Positions 7,844 to 12,911 of a DNA stretch of 12,911 bases are shown in pieces. The position numbers and the translations under genes are program-made. The stretch is from NCBI GenBank assembly GCA_949507465.1, contig CATEMS010000112.1:1-12911 (forward strand), given 5' to 3'. The notes under the pieces were generated by a model that saw nothing but the letters and a program-made list of their open reading frames with translations, searched no databases and was not told the DNA's origin. Source of the stretch: Flavobacteriaceae bacterium (lineage in GTDB: Bacteria > Bacteroidota > Bacteroidia > Flavobacteriales > Flavobacteriaceae). Position 1 is the first letter of the stretch; every line of letters starts with the position of its first letter.

Positions 7844-7884
7844 AAAGGTAATTACTCTAAAACATTAGAGTAATTACCTTTTTT
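7844..7884 (+). terminator. Intrinsic terminator, 17-bp perfect hairpin
   Basis: The arms at 7844-7860 and 7865-7881 are perfectly complementary over 17 bp, with a four-base AACA loop. The plus strand carries a run of six T at 7879-7884, partly within the stem. It lies 22 bases after the stop of the PA-domain gene and ahead of the convergent gene's end. On the minus strand only TTT follows the stem, so it should work best for the plus-strand transcript. Confidence 0.85.
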
Positions 7885-7909
7885 GTTACCCATTTTATAG
7901 GATAAAGAA

Positions 7910-8257
7910 TTACAATTTTTGAAGGTTTAGGTATTTATTGTTGGTAGTGTCTATATCTAAGGCGCGCAAGGTCTGTATATATCTGTTTACATACATTTTT
8001 GGAGTAGATTCATCTGCTTGTAACAACACCTCAAACCATTTTTTTGCAGAGAGATAATCATTTTTAAAATAATATCCATCTGCTAACTTTTTATAAATAG
8101 CAGGAGTCCCATAGCCATCTTTAACATACTGTTGGTAGACTCTCATTAAATCAATCTCTTGGTTGATATCTATTTTTTCAACTTCTGTAGTTTGAGCTAT
8201 TACTGCGGTAGTTAAAGAAAATAAAAACAGTAAAGATGCTAATGTAACTGGTTTCAT
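7910..8257 (-). CDS. Small exported TPR-like protein
   Basis: The 115-residue protein has a signal peptide (1-21, cut after VIA before Gln22), so it is exported to the periplasm. The mature part is short and helical, with a TPR-like pair of helices around LADGYYFKNDYLSAKKWFEVLL (59-80) and another at about 86-100. From memory the pattern of a GY, a KKLADGYYF-like stretch, KKWF and RYIQTLRAL resembles the TPR block at the N-terminus of flavobacterial OmpA-family proteins encoded next to PorP/SprF, but here nothing follows and the ORF ends naturally. It could be a stand-alone helper or a trimmed relative. There is no beta-barrel or OmpA domain. Function is unknown. Confidence 0.75.
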   Translation of the reverse strand: MKPVTLASLLFLFSLTTAVIAQTTEVEKIDINQEIDLMRVYQQYVKDGYGTPAIYKKLADGYYFKNDYLSAKKWFEVLLQADESTPKMYVNRYIQTLRALDIDTTNNKYLNLQKL

Positions 8258-8309
8258 ATGGTCTATAAAAAATTGTTTTAATTAGATAATCAGCAATAAA
8301 TTAATATTA

Positions 8310-8341
8310 AAAATATAAAAAATATATGACCAAAACACCAA
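8310..8341 (-). promoter_or_regulatory. Possible promoter of the small TPR-like protein
   Basis: On the minus strand TATATTTT (8310-8317) matches seven of eight -7 consensus positions, and a TTG (8339-8341) lies 21 bases upstream. The region is extremely AT-rich, so chance matches are likely. The leader would be about 45-50 bases. Confidence 0.25.
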
Positions 8342-8355
8342 GCTTTGAGAAGAGT

Positions 8356-10083
8356 TTACAATTTTAGTATCTTTTTTGTGGTGCTCCCGAAAGACCCTGT
8401 AAAGGTTGCAAATAGGGCGCCTCTCCAGTTATCTTGGAGTTCAAGTGTTAGGGTTCCTTTTTCTTGAGTTATTTGTTTTTCATAAAGTACTTGTCCAAGA
8501 ATATTGGTGATTGTGACCCTAAGACCTCCAGGTACATCTGTAAATCTAAAACGAACACTCTCTTTAGCAGGGTTTGGAAAAGGACCCGTAATGTTTGCAT
8601 ACTCAAAATCTGTAGTTCCTAATTCACCAACTTGAATGGTCCAATACCCCTGTGGGGCTACAATAGGTCTGGACAGGGTTTTTCCAGATGTAGCCTGGGC
8701 CCAAATATAATACTCAAGGTTTGTTGTTTGTGCGCTTATATCTACACTCCAAATATCATTATTGATAAAGCTCATTGGAGCTTGTTGGTAGGTTGTGGTT
8801 CCCTGTTCTCGGTAAAAAACAGAGGCATTTGCTATACCACTGTTGTGTTTTATGCTTGCCTCTACAGTGATGCTTGAGTTCTCAGGTGCTGTTGGTATGG
8901 CTTGATGTACACTCCAAAGAGGATTTTCCACACCAATAGAGTGGGTAATGCAATGAATAGCGCCCAACGAGGAAATTAAATTCTCTCCTTGGTTGTCTAC
9001 ATCAATACCCACAACATTATAGCCAGGCATTAAATCACGCCATTTTTCTAATGCTGGGTTATCAACATTTGGTCTGTAGGTAGGAACAAGTATGGTTTTA
9101 TTTACAAACACGGCATTGGTATAGGTTCTGTAGTATGCTCCATTGTCTGGATAGTTACCACTTGTACTTGGGGGCGCATCAATCCAATTTACTTTATAAG
9201 GAGTGCCAAAGGCCGAAACTTCATTGTCTAGTACCTCTTGAATATTCGCTTCTATCTGAGGGCCATCAGCAACTCCTTGTGGATATCTGCTCACCAGTAA
9301 GGTTTGTTCATCAATGAGTTTCATGTGCATATCAATGTGGTTGATTACATCATAGGGAAGGGCCTGCATTTTTATATAGTTTTGAATCCCCATGTAATCT
9401 TCCATGATTTGATCGATTTGTTCTTCTGTTTTTGCAGACACATTGTAAGGGTTTCCAGGCTCGTTTTCTTCTAGAATTAGCTCAGAGGCAAAGGCATTTC
9501 CTAGTCCATCACTCATGTAATTTCCTCCTGTATTGACTAAATCATTAGGAGCGGTATCTGTTACATACAACGGAATATCTAGAAGCATTGCATGACCAAA
9601 AGGTACTGTATCATCATTGGGTCTTGGTCTATTGTAAATCCAATCGGTGAGAGCTCTGTCTCCAACTTCATTCTCATAAATGGTATTTCCGGCGTAATCA
9701 CGAATCCAGATACTATCCCAATCTCTATCCAAAAAAATAACGTTGGTTAAAGCTACACCAGCATTGATTAAAGTATTTGCAACTGCATTTTGATTTTGGG
9801 TGGTAATAACCACCTTACATTCTTGAACTCCAGCGGCAACAATTTGAGTTAAGATACCGTCATAATTATTCTGCCAGGTTATGACCAAATATTCTATCTC
9901 CTCCCATTCTGCAGCGGCCCTAACAGGAACACTTGGAGGTGGGGTCATGGTATATTTTACAAACTGATAGTTTGAAATAAGCTCCTTTTCAGTTTCAGTA
10001 AAACCCTTGGGTAATTGTGCGCTTACAAGGGAAGTTGCGAAAAGAAGCCCTAAGGCAACATACTTGTTGAAAATTGTTTTCAT
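8356..10083 (-). CDS. Secreted agmatine/peptidylarginine deiminase family protein with T9SS sorting domain
   Basis: The 575-residue protein has a signal peptide (1-22, cut after VSA), a deiminase domain of the PAD_porph/agmatine deiminase family (about 50-395), an Ig-like beta region (about 400-487) and a type A T9SS sorting domain (about 498-575: GPFPNPAKESVRFRF, VTITNILGQVLYEKQ, KKILKL). Candidate catalytic residues are Asp129 in WIRDYAG, His249 and Asp251 in NHIDMHMK, and Cys378 in LGAIHCITH. This family hydrolyses guanidino groups, giving citrulline from peptidyl-arginine or carbamoylputrescine from agmatine. NRPRP (151-155) carries two arginines, Arg152 and Arg154, as in the Porphyromonas gingivalis enzyme, where such arginines hold the carboxylate of a C-terminal arginine. 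The substrate is therefore plausibly extracellular peptide arginine, but agmatine is not excluded. No strong promoter match is seen upstream. Confidence 0.92.
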   Translation of the reverse strand: MKTIFNKYVALGLLFATSLVSAQLPKGFTETEKELISNYQFVKYTMTPPPSVPVRAAAEWEEIEYLVITWQNNYDGILTQIVAAGVQECKVVITTQNQNAVANTLINAGVALTNVIFLDRDWDSIWIRDYAGNTIYENEVGDRALTDWIYNRPRPNDDTVPFGHAMLLDIPLYVTDTAPNDLVNTGGNYMSDGLGNAFASELILEENEPGNPYNVSAKTEEQIDQIMEDYMGIQNYIKMQALPYDVINHIDMHMKLIDEQTLLVSRYPQGVADGPQIEANIQEVLDNEVSAFGTPYKVNWIDAPPSTSGNYPDNGAYYRTYTNAVFVNKTILVPTYRPNVDNPALEKWRDLMPGYNVVGIDVDNQGENLISSLGAIHCITHSIGVENPLWSVHQAIPTAPENSSITVEASIKHNSGIANASVFYREQGTTTYQQAPMSFINNDIWSVDISAQTTNLEYYIWAQATSGKTLSRPIVAPQGYWTIQVGELGTTDFEYANITGPFPNPAKESVRFRFTDVPGGLRVTITNILGQVLYEKQITQEKGTLTLELQDNWRGALFATFTGSFGSTTKKILKL

Positions 10084-10174
10084 GCGTTATTTTTTATAAA
10101 AATCTAAAACTTTTATGGATTTAAGTAGAGGTTAGGATATTTATGTGAGATTTAAAAATCATTCGCTTACCAAG

Positions 10175-10816
10175 TTAGCAAAGATAAGATAGAAATAGGG
10201 CTCTATCTATCTCTCTGGCTCCCAAACTCTCCAAATGGCTGGTATACACCTGACAATCTATCAAGGTGTAGCTTTGCGTGATACACCAAGCTACCAAATG
10301 AGCAAAAGCAATTTTTGAAGCATCTGTCCTTTTACTAAACATACTCTCTCCACTAAAGAGCTTCTTTTGAGGTAAATCTATACCATACAGTCCTCCAACT
10401 AGGGTGTTACCATCCCAAACCTCTACAGATATTGCTCTATTTTGATGATGCAACTCTAGGTAGGTTTGTTTCATTTGCTGGCTAATCCAGGTGCCCTGTT
10501 GACCTTCCCTTTTGATCTTAGCACAGGCGTCTATTACCTGCTTGAATGCAGTATTAAAAGTAACGCTGTAGGGAGTTGTTCGTAGTGTGTTTTTTAATGA
10601 TTTTGAAAGTTTAAACTCTTTTGGAAACAATACCATTCTAGGGTTTGGACTCCACCAAACTATAGGCTGGTTGTCAGAAAACCAAGGAAAAATACCCTCT
10701 AGGTACCCTTTCAATACGCGCTGTGGAGACAAATCACCTCCAATAGCTACAATGCCGTTATGATCTGCGTTAGAAGGGTCAGGAAACCAATGTGTATGAT
10801 CAAGCAAGTGCGTCAT
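10175..10816 (-). CDS. aat: Leucyl/phenylalanyl-tRNA-protein transferase
   Basis: Transfers Leu or Phe from aminoacyl-tRNA to N-terminal Lys or Arg of proteins, marking them for ClpS/ClpAP degradation in the N-degron pathway. The 213-residue length is normal. Visible family motifs are WFPDPSNAD, GIVAIGGDLSPQRVLKGYLEG, IFPWF, WWSPNPRMVL (54-63), GTWISQQM (108-115), VGGLYGI, the FSGESMFS signature (154-161), DASK, and IDCQ with Asp187 and Gln189 matching the catalytic Asp186 and Gln188 of E. coli. The ATG overlaps the stop of the upstream transporter as ATGA (10813-10816), so translation is probably coupled. No hairpin terminator is visible after it. Confidence 0.97.
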   Translation of the reverse strand: MTHLLDHTHWFPDPSNADHNGIVAIGGDLSPQRVLKGYLEGIFPWFSDNQPIVWWSPNPRMVLFPKEFKLSKSLKNTLRTTPYSVTFNTAFKQVIDACAKIKREGQQGTWISQQMKQTYLELHHQNRAISVEVWDGNTLVGGLYGIDLPQKKLFSGESMFSKRTDASKIAFAHLVAWCITQSYTLIDCQVYTSHLESLGAREIDRALFLSYLC

Positions 10817-12189
10817 ACTATAAGCAGCCCTATAATATAAACAAGGCTACCAAGAAGCATTAATAAAAGAGTGTAGGGTAAAATCTCTTTTGCTTTTAAT
10901 TTTGTTATACCTAACAAAGGCAAGGCCCAAAATGGTTGCAACATATTTGTAATTTGATCACCGTAAGACAAGGCCATAATTGCTTTTGGCAAGCCCACAC
11001 CTAGTTTTAGCGCAGATTCAACTACAATGGGACCTTGTATGGCCCACTGCCCACCTCCACTTGGTACAAATATATTGACCAGCCCCGCACTTAAAAAAGT
11101 GAAAATTGGAAGGGTTTGAGTATTAGAGATAGATACAAAAAAATCTGAAATATCAACCACCATTCCACTTTCTCTCATAATACCCATAATACCAAAATAT
11201 AGTGGGAATTGAATTAAAATACCCGTCGCTCCTTTTATAGCCTCCTCTAAAGCACTAAGAAAATTTTTAAAATTTTTGTGTAGTAAAAAGGCAAGGCCCA
11301 ACATAAAAAAGTTCAACAAATTTGGAGTAATGGAGAGCTCTTTTAAAGGGCCCCAATACCGGTATAAGAAAGCTATCATAACCAGAAGGCCAAAACCAAT
11401 ACCCAAGACATTAGATTGGTCGAGTTTTTCTGCACCTCTTAGGTGTGTTTTGGTAGAAACATCAGGGGTATAAATTGGCAGATTGGTAGGATTTGTAGGT
11501 GCTTTTCTTGCAATAAAAAACAAAAGTGTTGGCACCAAGACCAGTAAAATAACAAATAAACTTAGATTAAATGTGCTAAATACCGTTTGGTCAAAAGAAA
11601 TACTCTCTGGAAGCTGAGCCCTTAGATTTGGATCATTAAGGCCTGACATGATACGCTGTATATGGCCACTCTCTGCCACTTTTAATGGAGCAGAACCGCT
11701 GATCCCTCCATGCCAAATCATAAGCCCTACATATCCAGAGGCACCTACCAAAGGATAATTGATTGCAAACCCTCTATGTTGGGCAGATTCTGCAACTTTC
11801 CTAGCTAAAATTGCACCAAAAATGAGCCCTAAACCCCAATTAAAAAAAGAAACCATCATGGTAGATATACTTACCAAGATAACGGCGCTGGCTGTAGAAT
11901 GAACAAATCGGGTGAGTTTTCCTATAACAGTATTTAGCGGGCTACTTAACACCAAAATATGTCCCAATACCAAAATGAGCATCATTTGATAGGCGAATAC
12001 CAGCAAGCTATTGTTCCAAATTCCTTTTTCCCAATAAGATAAAATAGTTATTAAATGGTTGTTTTGGTCTACGGGGCTTGTAAAGAAAAAAGCCAACAAA
12101 ATAGTGAGCAATGTCAACAATACCGCAATAGCAAATGGAGACGGTAATATTTTTTTAAATATTTTTTCTATGGATCGGGTAATAGACAT
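10813..12189 (-). CDS. Short-chain fatty acid transporter, AtoE family
   Basis: The 458-residue polytopic inner-membrane protein matches the SCFA_trans/AtoE family, which imports short-chain fatty acids such as butyrate or acetoacetate. Conserved stretches are SFFNWGLGLIFGAILARK (about 114-131), LMIWHGGISGSAPLK (156-170), LVNIFVPSGGGQWAIQGPIV (370-389) and YGDQITNMLQPFWALPLLGI (409-428). About ten or more hydrophobic segments are present, with a charged cytoplasmic or periplasmic loop near 228-260. The real substrate is not established by sequence. No acyl-CoA transferase or thiolase (atoDAB) genes are nearby; instead the gene is coupled to aat downstream. It starts 60 bases beyond the terminator of the DUF3127 gene and has its own -7 element. 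Confidence 0.93.
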   Translation of the reverse strand: MSITRSIEKIFKKILPSPFAIAVLLTLLTILLAFFFTSPVDQNNHLITILSYWEKGIWNNSLLVFAYQMMLILVLGHILVLSSPLNTVIGKLTRFVHSTASAVILVSISTMMVSFFNWGLGLIFGAILARKVAESAQHRGFAINYPLVGASGYVGLMIWHGGISGSAPLKVAESGHIQRIMSGLNDPNLRAQLPESISFDQTVFSTFNLSLFVILLVLVPTLLFFIARKAPTNPTNLPIYTPDVSTKTHLRGAEKLDQSNVLGIGFGLLVMIAFLYRYWGPLKELSITPNLLNFFMLGLAFLLHKNFKNFLSALEEAIKGATGILIQFPLYFGIMGIMRESGMVVDISDFFVSISNTQTLPIFTFLSAGLVNIFVPSGGGQWAIQGPIVVESALKLGVGLPKAIMALSYGDQITNMLQPFWALPLLGITKLKAKEILPYTLLLMLLGSLVYIIGLLIV

Positions 12190-12203
12190 AGGGTAAAAAT
12201 AAA

Positions 12204-12211
12204 CAAATTTA
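12204..12211 (-). promoter_or_regulatory. Predicted promoter of the transporter-aat operon
   Basis: On the minus strand TAAATTTG is an exact TAnnTTTG match, 14 bases before the transporter ATG. No TTG lies at the usual -33 distance. The leader would be only about 8-10 bases, so the mRNA may be nearly leaderless. The site lies between the DUF3127 terminator and the transporter start, which fits a new transcription unit. Confidence 0.45.
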
Positions 12212-12248
12212 ACACCATGACAATTGCCTTTTTTGGATGTTTATCCAT

Positions 12249-12281
12249 AAAAAAACGCCCAGAAAAGTCAATCTCTGGGCG
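12249..12281 (-). terminator. Intrinsic terminator of the DUF3127 gene
   Basis: On the minus strand an 8-bp GC-rich stem (CGCCCAGA paired with TCTGGGCG, arms at 12274-12281 and 12256-12263) with a 10-base loop is followed directly by seven T (12249-12255). It begins 22 bases after the DUF3127 stop codon. Confidence 0.88.
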
Positions 12282-12303
12282 CTTACAATGTAGCTTTTAT
12301 TGG

Positions 12304-12687
12304 TTAAAAAGGAAGATCGTCATTATCTTCCTGGTTTAAATCACTTGCAGGCTCAAAAGCATCTGCAGGAGGCATTGGAGGCATTGTAGGAGCTCCCCCT
12401 GCTGGCTGTGGAGCCCCTTCGATTCTCCAACCTTGTATTGAATTGAAATATCTTGTGACATTTGTTTTTGGATCTAACCACTCACGCCCTCTTAGGTTGA
12501 TGCTCACTTTCACATCTTGTCCAGGGGCAAAATTATTTAACAATTCTGTCTTGTCTTGAACAAACTCAATCATCAGGTGCTGAGGGTACTGTTCTTCTGT
12601 GGTTATTACCAACTCTCTTTTTCTGAAACCGTTACTGCCAAAAGTTTGAGTTTCTCCAACTAGTTTTACTTTTCCTTCTACTTCCAT
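12304..12687 (-). CDS. DUF3127 family protein with an SSB-like C-terminal tip
   Basis: The 127-residue protein fits the Bacteroidota DUF3127 family. It starts with MEVEGKVKLVGETQTF, continues with FRKRELVITTEEQYPQHLMIEF (about 21-42), VKVSINLRGREW (59-70) and a WRI motif (87-89); this all-beta pattern is consistent with an OB-like fold. From about 91 the chain becomes a Pro/Gly/Met-rich linker (PAGGAPTMPPMPP) and ends in an acidic tail with the final residues DDLPF. That layout (beta domain, flexible linker, acidic tip ending in a hydrophobic Pro-Phe) copies single-stranded-DNA-binding proteins such as E. coli SSB, which ends in DDDIPF. A DNA-metabolism role is inferred. It is a single-gene unit with its own terminator; no strong promoter match is seen upstream. 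Confidence 0.9.
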   Translation of the reverse strand: MEVEGKVKLVGETQTFGSNGFRKRELVITTEEQYPQHLMIEFVQDKTELLNNFAPGQDVKVSINLRGREWLDPKTNVTRYFNSIQGWRIEGAPQPAGGAPTMPPMPPADAFEPASDLNQEDNDDLPF

Positions 12688-12794
12688 AGTGTTACATTTC
12701 CATCATACGCTTTTATTTTTTACGTTAATGGCCATCTTTAAAATTAATATATCATTTTAAGTGTTTGGTTTCTCTTCAGAAATAATTAGTTAAT

Positions 12795-12911
12795 TTATTG
12801 TTTTATAAGTAGCTCCCAAGCACCTTGGGTGTCATTAATAGCTAAGCATTTTTGAGCCTTTTTTGCTACCTGATGCGACACGGTTTGTATGGCCTGTGCG
12901 CCCTTTGGTAA
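12795..12911 (-). CDS. C-terminal end of an unrecognised gene (partial)
   Basis: Reading in from the right edge on the minus strand, a frame is open for 38 codons and stops at TAA (12795-12797). The visible tail begins LPKGAQAIQTVSHQVAKKA and ends NDTQGAWELLIKQ, a plausible soluble helical C-terminus. I do not recognise the family. The 107 bases between this stop and the DUF3127 start are AT-rich and show no clear terminator hairpin. Confidence 0.55.
   Translation of the reverse strand, partial: LPKGAQAIQTVSHQVAKKAQKCLAINDTQGAWELLIKQ

Noticed and set aside
8632..8877. Plus-strand open frames antisense to the deiminase gene (also 9135-9317)
   Set aside because: The minus-strand deiminase has clear domain and catalytic motifs through this stretch; the antisense frames show no protein-like features.
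6538..10083. The exported-protein block as a transferred genomic island
   Set aside because: Base and codon use look like the neighbours by eye, and there is no tRNA, integrase, transposase or direct repeat at the borders.
12304..12687. Annotation of this gene as ssb itself
   Set aside because: The N-terminal core has the DUF3127 pattern (including GREW) and not the conserved SSB sequence; only the C-terminal tip is SSB-like.

Overview
The window looks like chromosomal DNA of a flavobacterium (Bacteroidota, probably Flavobacteriaceae). The evidence is low GC content, genes without clear Shine-Dalgarno sequences, several TAnnTTTG-type -7 promoter elements, two proteins with type A sorting domains for the type IX secretion system (T9SS), and two families largely confined to Bacteroidota (DUF3098 and DUF3127). 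I see no tRNA, rRNA, CRISPR array, insertion sequence or phage gene. No stretch over about 190 bases lacks a gene or part of one.

Layout. Bases 1-2527 (minus strand) hold most of leuS, leucyl-tRNA synthetase, with its C-terminal end beyond the left edge. From 2713 to 5752 (plus strand) runs a tightly packed envelope and RNA-modification cluster: ftsX, a small overlapping lipoprotein-like gene, a DUF3098 membrane protein, uppP (undecaprenyl-diphosphate phosphatase) and truB (tRNA pseudouridine-55 synthase). A minus-strand thioredoxin-fold gene overlaps the end of truB by 11 bp.

Bases 6538-10083 form a small block of exported proteins. It contains a plus-strand T9SS cargo protein with a protease-associated (PA) domain, a minus-strand small exported TPR-like protein, and a minus-strand secreted deiminase of the agmatine/Porphyromonas-type peptidylarginine deiminase family with an Ig-like region and a T9SS signal. 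A 17-bp perfect hairpin separates the first gene from the convergent second.

Bases 10175-12189 (minus) hold aat (leucyl/phenylalanyl-tRNA-protein transferase) translationally coupled behind an AtoE-type short-chain fatty acid transporter. Bases 12304-12687 (minus) encode a DUF3127 protein ending in an SSB-like DDLPF tip, followed by a clear intrinsic terminator. The last bases (12795-12911) are the C-terminal end of an unrecognised minus-strand gene.

How they fit together. The 2713-5752 cluster combines control of cell-wall hydrolysis (FtsX), recycling of the peptidoglycan lipid carrier (UppP) and tRNA maturation (TruB), so it is a growth-linked housekeeping operon. The exported block looks like surface or extracellular accessory functions. 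The most interesting observations are the PA domain apparently nested inside another secreted domain, the Porphyromonas-like architecture and twin arginines of the deiminase, and the SSB-like tail of the DUF3127 protein.
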